From: Candidatus Levybacteria bacterium RIFCSPLOWO2_01_FULL_42_15
GTDB lineage: Bacteria; Patescibacteriota; Microgenomatia; Levybacterales; UBA12049
Length of the DNA: 7,392 nucleotides
Reading direction: 5' to 3'
NCBI GenBank assembly: GCA_001784055.1
Contig: MFOZ01000011.1
Span: 3,745-11,136, forward strand
Shown: in pieces, positions 1 through 6,051 of the stretch
Numbering within the stretch: the stretch's first letter is position 1
Layout of the letters: the number at the start of each line of letters is the position of its first letter
The notes under the pieces: model-generated
Told to the model about the DNA's origin: nothing
Database searches by the model: none
Seen by the model: the letters and a program-made list of their open reading frames with translations, nothing else
Translations under genes and position numbers: made by a program

Positions 1-1
1 A

Positions 2-994
2 AGGTTGAGAGGGACAATCGGACATGAAGGCGAAGCTCACTATGAATACATTTTTTCAAGATTGCCAAATTTTTCCTACACACCATATGTAATTTGGAAT
101 GAAGCTGCTCACTTTAAATATGAAAAGGCAGAACATTCAACTGCAATTGTGGGGGACGGCGATGGAAGCTTTATTCCTGTATTCGATTTATCAAACACTC
201 AATTCATAGACAACTTCTCAAGGCTTATTGATAAGGATGTAAAAAATGAAATTGATATTTCGATAGTTAAATATTTAAACGAAGTATCAAAACAAAACCC
301 TCTAAAAAACTTCAAAGAAACAACTGATTTTTTCGGATTTCTATCTACATATTGGGCACCTTATGCAAGCGAGAAAAACAAAGCCCTTTTCAGCGATACT
401 AGAAATAAATTTTGGGGACAACGCATCTTGAGCAATTACGAAGTCTTCAATTTAAAACTGAAAAATGAGTCGGAAGAGTTTATCTATCACACGGCTGTAA
501 ATCTCAACAAAAAGACGTTTTTAGATAATGTCAAATTCGCCATTGAAAATGTTAATAAAAACACAAATGAATACGACTACATACTGTCAATTAACGATGA
601 AAAGGATTTAACCCAAAAAGGAGTGACAACATCAGACAGCATCATTTTCGACAAAGTTTATGGGATCTTTTATGTAACTCCTGGTCCACAAATAGGGGAT
701 ATCAAGTTAAGTGTGGATAAAGGCCTTTACCAAAGAGATAATTATATTTTAAAATTAGTTTATCGCATCGCGAAGGAAAAAAATTCAATATCTGTAGCGT
801 GTAATGAATGTAAAAATGAACAAGTGGTCTACAAACACGATCCATTAATTCTGGGCGAAAGCCAAGACAAAGTTGAGATATATTTAGATATAACAAAAGA
901 GATTTTTGAAACTGGTGAAATTGCTATAGAATTAGATCGTCCACAAGGGCCAGCTGCTTTTGAAGTCGGTATAATTTCAGTAGAGGTTTTTTAG
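2..994 (+). CDS. Unrecognised protein, C-terminal part (left edge truncated)
   Basis: The frame is open to the left window edge, so the N-terminus is missing. A TTG codon at position 5 could technically start it, but nothing supports this, and no methionine occurs anywhere in the roughly 330 visible residues. I do not recognise the family. The first ~150 residues are rich in aromatic and charged residues (for example HEGEAHYEY, then STYWAPYA). The last ~120 residues alternate hydrophobic and polar positions and end in IISVEVF, which suggests a beta-sandwich-like C-terminal domain. It contains one CxxC (ACNEC) and no membrane segment. Its TAG stop lies 3 bases before the glycosyltransferase ATG, so the two are probably co-transcribed. 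A glycan-related role is inference from context only; a multidomain glycan-modifying or surface protein is one possibility. That it is a real gene is well supported by its length and codon pattern. Confidence 0.8.
   Translation, partial: RLRGTIGHEGEAHYEYIFSRLPNFSYTPYVIWNEAAHFKYEKAEHSTAIVGDGDGSFIPVFDLSNTQFIDNFSRLIDKDVKNEIDISIVKYLNEVSKQNPLKNFKETTDFFGFLSTYWAPYASEKNKALFSDTRNKFWGQRILSNYEVFNLKLKNESEEFIYHTAVNLNKKTFLDNVKFAIENVNKNTNEYDYILSINDEKDLTQKGVTTSDSIIFDKVYGIFYVTPGPQIGDIKLSVDKGLYQRDNYILKLVYRIAKEKNSISVACNECKNEQVVYKHDPLILGESQDKVEIYLDITKEIFETGEIAIELDRPQGPAAFEVGIISVEVF
983..986 (+). promoter_or_regulatory. Weak Shine-Dalgarno for the glycosyltransferase gene
   Basis: GAGG inside the last codons of the upstream gene, 11 bases before the ATG at 998. 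The spacing is slightly long. It fits translation of an operon-internal gene, or coupling across the 3-base gap. Confidence 0.35.
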
Positions 995-997
995 AAT

Positions 998-1864
998 ATG
1001 AATGAAACACTTGGTACAAATGAAACACAACCAGTAGCTGATGTTACCATTGTGTTGGAATCTACAGGGGATACACCAGGACAAATTTTATCAACAACCA
1101 AGAGGATCCTAAATACTGCACACAGCATCGGTAAAGAAAGTGTCCAAGTAATCGCTTCAATTCACATTGGTTCAATGGTAGCTGACTACAAAAGATGGAC
1201 AGCAGAGTATGATCAGATTCAATTAGAAACGCCTAACCTAACAATACTCGGAGTTGATGAAGGTAACCAATGGACACACGCATATTCTTATCTTTTTCCA
1301 ATAAAAACAGTAGCATACAACGGATCAGGACAAAGAATAATAGTTGAAATGGACGGTGGTGGGGGACATCTTCCAGAGGAAATTCCTGGATTCCTATTTG
1401 ATCCAAAAAAAACGTCTGTTGCACTATCGACTAGATTCGCTAAGGGTGGTAAAAACCTAGCGACACCTCAAAGGAAAGCAGTAAGCTACCTAGGAACACT
1501 TGCAACAAACGTTCTTGCTATTCCACCAACATTTCAATATCCATGGATATGGGTAACTGACGGAACAAGTGGATTTGAATCCTTTTCAGCTGGCATTATA
1601 AGAACACTTTTTAATATTGTTCCAATTGAATCTTTTATCTGCGTGCAAAAAGGAGCTCCTTTTCATCTTTATCAAACAGAAATGCGTGCATATCTTTTAG
1701 CAATATTATCTGCAAGTAAAAAAGACGGACTAATTGAGATTCCAATAACATACGGCAAAGAAAAAAAGGTATCAAATCTACCTCCCAGGTATGTACTACA
1801 ATCGGCTTTGCAGTTTCCTCACATAAGGAAAAATGTTCTAGCAATTTTTGAAACCTTGAAATAA
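998..1864 (+). CDS. Divergent family 2 glycosyltransferase (DPM1-like)
   Basis: This 288-residue protein resembles GT-A fold, family 2 glycosyltransferases of the dolichyl/polyprenyl-phosphate mannosyltransferase type, which transfer a sugar from a nucleotide donor to a lipid phosphate or glycan. The supporting block is residues 114-132, IIVEMD followed by GGGGHLPEEIP, matching the family's VV-x-MDADxxHpPExIP signature. A strand with SxRxxxGG follows (144-151), as does DGTSGFES (188-195), equivalent to the family's D-x-TSGFR motif. The DxD metal site is altered: Asp119 is kept but the second Asp is Gly121. The N-terminal strand (VTIVLESTGD) also lacks the usual IPxYNE motif. There is no C-terminal membrane segment. 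It starts 3 bases after the upstream stop and lies 28 bases before fcl, so use of GDP-fucose or GDP-mannose is a reasonable but untested inference. It could be an inactive or unusual-donor member. Confidence 0.75.
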   Translation: MNETLGTNETQPVADVTIVLESTGDTPGQILSTTKRILNTAHSIGKESVQVIASIHIGSMVADYKRWTAEYDQIQLETPNLTILGVDEGNQWTHAYSYLFPIKTVAYNGSGQRIIVEMDGGGGHLPEEIPGFLFDPKKTSVALSTRFAKGGKNLATPQRKAVSYLGTLATNVLAIPPTFQYPWIWVTDGTSGFESFSAGIIRTLFNIVPIESFICVQKGAPFHLYQTEMRAYLLAILSASKKDGLIEIPITYGKEKKVSNLPPRYVLQSALQFPHIRKNVLAIFETLK

Positions 1865-1884
1865 TTCAACATGTTGTCTAGAAT
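1856..1884 (+). promoter_or_regulatory. Promoter of fcl (sigma-70-like)
   Basis: TTGAAA at 1856-1861 (5 of 6 matches to the -35 consensus) and TAGAAT at 1879-1884 (5 of 6 matches to the -10), separated by exactly 17 bases. The -10 ends 8 bases before the fcl ATG, so transcription would begin at or within a base or two of the start codon. The -35 overlaps the last codons and stop of the glycosyltransferase gene. Confidence 0.6.
1867..1876. repeat. 10-base perfect palindrome in the fcl promoter spacer
   Basis: CAACATGTTG is perfectly self-complementary and lies between the -35 and -10 elements of fcl. This is a typical place for a repressor operator. It is short, so chance occurrence in AT-rich DNA is possible. 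Confidence 0.35.
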
Positions 1885-1892
1885 GAGTTCAC

Positions 1893-2840
1893 ATGCAAAA
1901 GGATTCTAAAGTTTATATAGCAGGTCATAAGGGACTTGTAGGTGCAGCGATAAAACGAAAGCTGGAAAAGGATGGCTACACTAATTTGATATATAAAACC
2001 CATTCCGAGTTAGATTTAATGGATGACTTAGCGGTACAAGAGTTTTTTGATTTAGAAAGGCCAGAGTATGTTTTCTTATTTGCGGCCAAGGTCGGAGGAA
2101 TTATTTCTAATCGTGATCACCCTGCAGAATTTTTATACGAAAATCTAAAAATCGAACTTAACGTTATAGGAAATGCGCATAAATATAAAATTAAGAAACT
2201 AATGATGCCAGGGTCCACATGCATATATCCAAAACTAGCAGAGCAACCACTTAAAGAAGAAAGTTTATTAACAGGTTCACTAGAGCCAACAAACGAAGCG
2301 TATGCAATAGCAAAAATCGCAGGAATAAAACTTTGCCAATCTTTTAATAAACAATATGGAACAAATTTCATATCTGTAATGCCAACAAGTATTTACGGCC
2401 CAAATGATAATTTTGACCCAACCGAATCCCACGTTATACCAGCGCTAATAAGAAGATTTCACGATGCCAAAATTGATAAACTCGAGTCTGTCATAATGTG
2501 GGGAACCGGCACTCCAAGAAGAGAGTTTATGCATGTGGATGATATGGCAGATGCACTTGTTTATCTTATGAATAACTATGACGGATCTGAACTGATAAAT
2601 ATTGGTATGGGTGACGACATTCCAATAAATGACCTTGCCATTGCAATATCAAAAGTTGTCGGATATGAAGGAAAGATCGAACACGATTTAACAAAACCCG
2701 ATGGAACACCAAGAAAGCTTGTTGACACAAGTAAACTAGATGAAACTGGCTGGAAGCCAAAAGTTTCCTTAGAAGAAGGACTTAAAGAAACATACGAATG
2801 GTTTTTAGAAAACGTGGTGAAAGATTCTAATTCGAGCTAA
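1893..2840 (+). CDS. fcl: GDP-L-fucose synthase
   Basis: Cytosolic NADPH-dependent epimerase-reductase that converts GDP-4-keto-6-deoxymannose, the Gmd product, into GDP-L-fucose. At 315 residues it is full length for the family. The N-terminal Rossmann motif is G11-x2-G14-x2-G17. AAKVGGI follows at 64-70, then PGSTCIYP at 106-113 with Ser108 and Cys110, and Tyr137-x3-Lys141 forming the SDR catalytic set. His180 (in ESHVIPALIRR) matches the family's catalytic His, and the C-terminal WGTG-x-PRREFMHVDD block is intact. These positions run one higher than those I remember for the E. coli enzyme. All catalytic residues are present, so it should be active. The ATG at 1893 is chosen because the Rossmann strand starts right after it and a -10 hexamer lies 8 bases upstream. 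Its partner gmd is about 3.6 kb away instead of adjacent. It converges on the phosphatase gene, 24 bases away, with no clear terminator between them. Confidence 0.97.
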   Translation: MQKDSKVYIAGHKGLVGAAIKRKLEKDGYTNLIYKTHSELDLMDDLAVQEFFDLERPEYVFLFAAKVGGIISNRDHPAEFLYENLKIELNVIGNAHKYKIKKLMMPGSTCIYPKLAEQPLKEESLLTGSLEPTNEAYAIAKIAGIKLCQSFNKQYGTNFISVMPTSIYGPNDNFDPTESHVIPALIRRFHDAKIDKLESVIMWGTGTPRREFMHVDDMADALVYLMNNYDGSELINIGMGDDIPINDLAIAISKVVGYEGKIEHDLTKPDGTPRKLVDTSKLDETGWKPKVSLEEGLKETYEWFLENVVKDSNSS

Positions 2841-2864
2841 CTTAAGCCTTACCACAAAATATTA

Positions 2865-3737
2865 TCACTTGGCGTTTCTATCAAATTGCTCTCGCCTGAT
2901 TAAAGCCGACCGTTGCATAAATTCCAGATGTGCATCCGGATGCCCGGCTACAATTGATTTATCTCCAAACGTCCATGTATCACCAGACAAATTAGTGACT
3001 ATAGCCCCAGCTTCTCTTAGTATTACTGTGGCTGCAGCCATATCTTCATCTTCCAACGATAAATAAACCGCTAAACCTAATTGGCCAGAAGCTACTAGGC
3101 AAAGTGGCACAGAAGAACATGCAGTACTCATAACTTCGGTAACGCCACCTGGAGCTGGCTCATAGAAAAGACCAAAGTAAGGTACAACATCAGACCTCTT
3201 AAAATCTGGGCCCTCTTTGCCACCGCCGAAGGCAACCAATGTTTTGTTCCACGAACGGCCAGGTTTGTCTAAAACACTAACCTTCTCACCGTTTAAAAAA
3301 GCACCGCCACCATTAACGGCAGCAAAAACTTGATTTCTACCAGGACAATTTACTACCCCTGCAATTGTTTGGCCATTATGCACCAATCCAATTGAAACAC
3401 TGTAATTATCTGTTACACCACTCCTCCAAGAGATAGTCCCATCTAACGCATCAACTACCCAAGTATATCCACCCGTTCCATCTATATCTTCGCCTTCTTC
3501 TGATAAAATCCCATAATCTGGAAAACGACCTAATAGTTCGGTTCTAAGTAAATTATCAATCTGATCATCAATAACAGTTTTATAATTTGTAGCAGAACCC
3601 CAATCCATTTGAATAGCTTCTCGGTGAGCATTACTAATAACTTCCCCAGCCTGAATCGACACCTCTATAGCTCCATCAAGAATCAATCTCAATTCTTCAA
3701 CGGAAGGTTCTGTTTCAATTAATGAATTAGTACTCAC
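2865..3737 (-). CDS. Inositol monophosphatase family enzyme
   Basis: This 290-residue protein has the fold signature of the Mg2+- and Li+-sensitive sugar phosphatase family (inositol monophosphatase, histidinol phosphatase, CysQ-like nucleotidase). Visible metal ligands, in order, are Glu80 in LSEEGE (family GEE), Asp96 and Asp99 in VVDALDGTISW (family DPxDGTxN), and Asp232 in EDEDMAAA (family WDxAA). CSSVPLCLVASGQL corresponds to the GSaaxxxxxVAxGrxD block. The motif departs from the norm at Pro to Ala97 and Asn to Ser103, and Trp before the last Asp is missing, so substrate preference may differ; the exact substrate cannot be read from the sequence. The start is a GTG preceded by a strong AAGGAAAGGA purine tract 7 bases upstream. 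The TGA stop is followed at once by TAA. It is last in a probable three-gene operon and 35 bases downstream of the previous gene. Confidence 0.85.
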   Translation of the reverse strand: MSTNSLIETEPSVEELRLILDGAIEVSIQAGEVISNAHREAIQMDWGSATNYKTVIDDQIDNLLRTELLGRFPDYGILSEEGEDIDGTGGYTWVVDALDGTISWRSGVTDNYSVSIGLVHNGQTIAGVVNCPGRNQVFAAVNGGGAFLNGEKVSVLDKPGRSWNKTLVAFGGGKEGPDFKRSDVVPYFGLFYEPAPGGVTEVMSTACSSVPLCLVASGQLGLAVYLSLEDEDMAAATVILREAGAIVTNLSGDTWTFGDKSIVAGHPDAHLEFMQRSALIRREQFDRNAK

Positions 3738-3744
3738 AATCCGA

Positions 3745-3754
3745 TCCTTTCCTT
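3745..3754 (-). promoter_or_regulatory. Shine-Dalgarno deciding the GTG start of the IMPase gene
   Basis: Read on the minus strand this is AAGGAAAGGA, with AAAGGA ending 7 bases before the GTG at 3737. It is the best ribosome-binding site for a confident gene in the window, and there is no in-frame ATG until residue 44, so the GTG start is well supported. Confidence 0.7.
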
Positions 3755-3760
3755 AATTAT

Positions 3761-3774
3761 ATTATCTACAATTT
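3761..3774. repeat. 14-base direct repeat, copy 1
   Basis: ATTATCTACAATTT, identical to 4357-4370. This copy covers the end of the 3773-4300 gene and the gap before the IMPase gene. The other copy codes for the penultimate residues of the HD-domain protein. Confidence 0.5.
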
Positions 3775-4300
3775 AATTACCTATTAGTCTACTCAATTTT
3801 CCTAAAAACCCAGGTTTTTTTGCCTCAGTAGTAACTTGTTTGGGACCATCTAGGGGCCACCTATCAATAACCCAAAGGTCAACACCATATTTATTACAAA
3901 GCTTATCTACTCGAGCTTGAATACTCCTATCTCCTCCTGCTTGCGTACTAACAAACTCACTTCCCATTCGGTCATCATATCTTCTCATTTCTGCAAACAA
4001 AACTATATAATCTGGAACATCTCTTCTTTCAACCGCAAGATCTAAGGTCTCCCCAGACTGTTGATTAAAAAATGCTACCATAATGCTATCTATGTCACGT
4101 ATATACTCTACTGGAGTATCAAAACCACGCTCTTTTATGAGTACCTCTAGGTCATTGCGAAGATTCGCACCGCCACTCATATTGCTTCCCATTACTAAAA
4201 CTCGAGGATGACGCAATACTTCACCTACTTCTGTAGATTCAACTTCACCAATACCTATTGATCCATCAACTCGTATTGCTGGTAAGTTATCGTTAGACAT
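3773..4300 (-). CDS. Unrecognised alpha/beta protein with amphipathic tail
   Basis: I do not recognise this 175-residue protein. The ATG at 4300 is preferred over a TTG three codons upstream, which has no supporting ribosome site. After an acidic, flexible ~30-residue start comes a strand and glycine/serine loop (RVLVMGSNMSGGAN, 33-46), then a helix (47-60). Further strands lie at 63-68, 97-103 (DYIVLFAE) and 141-147 (DLWVIDRW). This order suggests a small Rossmann- or flavodoxin-like domain, and the loop after strand 1 could bind phosphate; both are inference. A Pro-Gly hinge then leads to a basic amphipathic tail, FLGKLSRLIGN. There is no signal peptide and only one Cys. It sits 29 bases after the HD gene and 35 before the IMPase gene on the same strand, so it is probably co-transcribed with both. 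A -10-like TATATT at 4320-4325 could add transcription, but it lacks a -35. Confidence 0.75.
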   Translation of the reverse strand: MSNDNLPAIRVDGSIGIGEVESTEVGEVLRHPRVLVMGSNMSGGANLRNDLEVLIKERGFDTPVEYIRDIDSIMVAFFNQQSGETLDLAVERRDVPDYIVLFAEMRRYDDRMGSEFVSTQAGGDRSIQARVDKLCNKYGVDLWVIDRWPLDGPKQVTTEAKKPGFLGKLSRLIGN

Positions 4301-4329
4301 AAAATTCAATCAAAAACAAAATATACACT

Positions 4330-5193
4330 TTAAGACGAGATTCTTCTTCTAATCTCATTATCTACAATTTCCGGAAGTTCATACGGCTCAAAAACCGGCA
4401 TTTCTGGATTTCTATCCAAGATTACGTCAACCAATAAGTCTTGGATTCGGGTACTACATTCTTCTTGTGCTTGAGACGTTGTTCTGCCACCATAAAACGT
4501 TCGACCATCTTCATCTTCCGCTTTATATTTTATTCTATTATTCGCTAACCTTTGGTTTAAAGCATTGCTCAAAGTTCCATCACCATTACGAACAACTTCT
4601 GGAGCCCATTTAGCCCCATCTGTATAATCATCTATATAATGTTGTACTAAAAGTGCCAATTTGACATCATTATCATGTCCAAGATCACCAAACTCATTAA
4701 CTTTAATCAACTCATCTAAAATAGCTTCTGATTCTAAAACGCCTTGTGCCCCCGATGCACCAGCAATAAATTTTGCTTGATCTGATATTGAACCTTCTTC
4801 TTGTAGAATTGCAGCACTTAACCCAGTAACTTTATTCTGTTTTTCTTCAGGAGTTCCTACCACCTCACCTTCTCTAATTGATGTAATTTCCCGTTTCTTT
4901 CTAAAATCATGAACACCAGCAGCAACCATTGCGTCTTGTTTTAATCCACCAAATCCGCGTGAAAATTCCAATAAATCCGCAAATATTCCTGCTCTTGCCG
5001 CTTCAACCAAACAATGTTCGGTAACATTGCCCCATCCACGTTCTATGTGCTTTCCTTTAAACTCCTCGGGTTCGTAATGTCCATGAGCTTTGTGTAATTC
5101 AATTGCAGGATAAACGATAACTGCAATTGCTGCGAAGTAATCCCTTCTTCGACTTTCAAAATTTGGTTCAATTGTTACACTTTGTTCTGTCAT
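4330..5193 (-). CDS. HD-domain phosphohydrolase-like protein
   Basis: This 287-residue protein has the layout of the HD superfamily of metal-dependent phosphohydrolases. His60 lies in WGNVTEHCLVEA, the His-Asp doublet is His95-Asp96 in AAGVHDFRKKRE, and a later His185 with Asp188/189 (VQHYIDDYTD) supplies the distal Asp. This matches the H...HD...D metal ligands. HD enzymes act on nucleotides, cyclic nucleotides or other phosphoesters; which one cannot be told here. The C-terminal ~90 residues are acidic and not recognised. The ATG at 5193 is chosen over an in-frame GTG at 5220 because a plausible promoter places transcription just before it and the conserved region begins later. It heads a minus-strand group with an unknown protein and an IMPase-family phosphatase, suggesting linked phosphate-ester or nucleotide metabolism. 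It diverges from the methyltransferase gene. The HD assignment is good for the motifs but moderate overall. Confidence 0.7.
   Translation of the reverse strand: MTEQSVTIEPNFESRRRDYFAAIAVIVYPAIELHKAHGHYEPEEFKGKHIERGWGNVTEHCLVEAARAGIFADLLEFSRGFGGLKQDAMVAAGVHDFRKKREITSIREGEVVGTPEEKQNKVTGLSAAILQEEGSISDQAKFIAGASGAQGVLESEAILDELIKVNEFGDLGHDNDVKLALLVQHYIDDYTDGAKWAPEVVRNGDGTLSNALNQRLANNRIKYKAEDEDGRTFYGGRTTSQAQEECSTRIQDLLVDVILDRNPEMPVFEPYELPEIVDNEIRRRISS
4357..4370. repeat. 14-base direct repeat, copy 2
   Basis: Identical to 3761-3774. Here it is coding: on the minus strand it gives I-V-D-N near the C-terminus of the HD-domain protein. Confidence 0.5.
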
Positions 5194-5203
5194 AATTGCC
5201 CAT

Positions 5204-5231
5204 ATGCTAACATAATGCACTAAAATTTCAA
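5204..5231 (-). promoter_or_regulatory. Candidate promoter of the HD-domain operon
   Basis: On the minus strand TTGAAA (5231-5226) is followed after 16 bases by TAGCAT (5209-5204), which ends 10 bases before the ATG at 5193. An A/T tract (about 5237-5253) lies just upstream of the -35 and could serve as an UP element. The -10 matches only 4 of 6, so this is moderate support. Confidence 0.4.
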
Positions 5232-5282
5232 CCGCTTAATAAAAATTATTTTTACTCTGTGATAACATTTCGACATGGTGAG

Positions 5283-5288
5283 TATAAT
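5283..5288 (+). promoter_or_regulatory. -10 element of the methyltransferase gene
   Basis: A perfect TATAAT, 18 bases before the ATG at 5307. No good -35 is seen 16-18 bases upstream. It lies inside the longer frame that would start at GTG 5259, so a transcript from here would exclude that start. It forms a divergent promoter pair with the HD operon. Confidence 0.45.
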
Positions 5289-5306
5289 TTTAGGTTTACA
5301 ATAACT

Positions 5307-6008
5307 ATGGGGGCCATTAGCTCAATAATTGAGGACCTAGCCGATAAAGCACAAGACTCGGAGTTTGGACAATATGACCCAAGCGCAAACTCGATACAAA
5401 ACCCTGCAATGCCGGAAGGTGGAAGATCTCTTGCTGAATACGAAGCAATATTCAATTTCGATAGAGAAGAGTTACGTGATAAAATAGTTCTAGATTTAGG
5501 TGCAGGTCCGAAAGTAAAACTAGCGAATGAATTAAAGGACATTTGTGCACGTGTAGTTTCGATAAGTCCCGACTTTTCAAATCCGGTACACGCAATTAGA
5601 GCGAAAATATCAACAGAAGATTTAAAAGTAAGGGATAATATGGTTGCAGCCATAGGAGTAAGAATTCCATTTCCAGACCAAACTTTTCATGCAGTATTTG
5701 CCATGCATTGCCATATACCATTTGGACCACCAACATTCGTAGTGACGCTAGCAGAAATGGCTAGAATTCTTAAAAAGGGTGGCATAGGCATAATCGGACC
5801 GTACTATGAAATCCCACATCACCCAAATCTTATAAAAAAACTGGCCAAGGCAAACCCGGAATTGATGGCCATATTACAGCACTACCGCGTACAACTACGA
5901 GCTGAAGCAATCTCTCCTAATATAGTTCCAATGGCGATAGTAAGTGATGGTGAGGGTGACAAAGCTTGGGAACCTTCTTTCAATGTTGTGTTACGAAAAT
6001 CTGTCTAA
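5307..6008 (+). CDS. Class I SAM-dependent methyltransferase
   Basis: This 233-residue protein has the methyltransferase Rossmann layout. Motif I is IVLDLGAGP (60-68), which binds S-adenosylmethionine. RIPFPDQTFHAVFAMHCHIPF (119-139) is the LPFPDxxFDxV motif IV/V region, and EMARILKKGGIGIIGPY (150-166) is the helix-strand that usually reads RVLKPGG. The ribose-binding acid expected at the end of strand 2 is not obvious: VVSISPD (83-89) has Ser where Asp or Glu is usual. The substrate cannot be inferred; small-molecule or sugar methylation fits the family and a glycan-related neighbourhood. The ATG at 5307 is preferred to a GTG at 5259 because a perfect TATAAT lies between them. It diverges from the HD gene with 113 bases between starts, and the Cys/His-rich small gene follows 43 bases downstream. 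Confidence 0.85.
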   Translation: MGAISSIIEDLADKAQDSEFGQYDPSANSIQNPAMPEGGRSLAEYEAIFNFDREELRDKIVLDLGAGPKVKLANELKDICARVVSISPDFSNPVHAIRAKISTEDLKVRDNMVAAIGVRIPFPDQTFHAVFAMHCHIPFGPPTFVVTLAEMARILKKGGIGIIGPYYEIPHHPNLIKKLAKANPELMAILQHYRVQLRAEAISPNIVPMAIVSDGEGDKAWEPSFNVVLRKSV

Positions 6009-6015
6009 CTAAACT

Positions 6016-6043
6016 TTGGAAATTTATATCAAAATAGTGTAAT
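6016..6043 (+). promoter_or_regulatory. Candidate promoter of the Cys/His-rich small gene
   Basis: TTGGAA (6016-6021, 4 of 6 to the -35) and TGTAAT (6038-6043, 5 of 6 to the -10), 16 bases apart. The -10 ends 8 bases before the ATG at 6052, with no Shine-Dalgarno in between. Confidence 0.4.
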
Positions 6044-6051
6044 CTTGAATT

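Noticed and set aside
5..7. TTG as start of the first gene
   Set aside because: The frame is open to the window edge, no ribosome site is visible, and the protein looks like a C-terminal portion.
702..2760. Several 60-85 residue minus-strand frames over the first three genes
   Set aside because: All lie antisense inside well-supported genes and show no motifs.
2841..2864. Bidirectional terminator between fcl and the IMPase gene
   Set aside because: Only a 5-base GTGGT/ACCAC pairing with a loop over 30 bases is seen, and no T-run follows a stem.
2865..2867. UGA recoding (genetic code 4 or 25)
   Set aside because: No gene contains in-frame TGA, Trp is always TGG, and the one TGA found acts as a stop followed directly by TAA.
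4301..4309. TTG start for the 3773-4300 gene
   Set aside because: An ATG three codons downstream is a better start; the extra residues M-N-F have no support.
5194..5220. GTG start for the HD-domain gene
   Set aside because: It lies between the candidate -35 and -10, so a transcript from that promoter would not include it; ATG 5193 fits better.
5259..5306. GTG start for the methyltransferase
   Set aside because: A perfect TATAAT lies inside the added 16 codons, and the methyltransferase homology begins later.
5252..5653. 133-residue minus-strand frame opposite the methyltransferase
   Set aside because: It overlaps a gene with clear SAM motifs and its product has no recognisable feature; it is a shadow frame.
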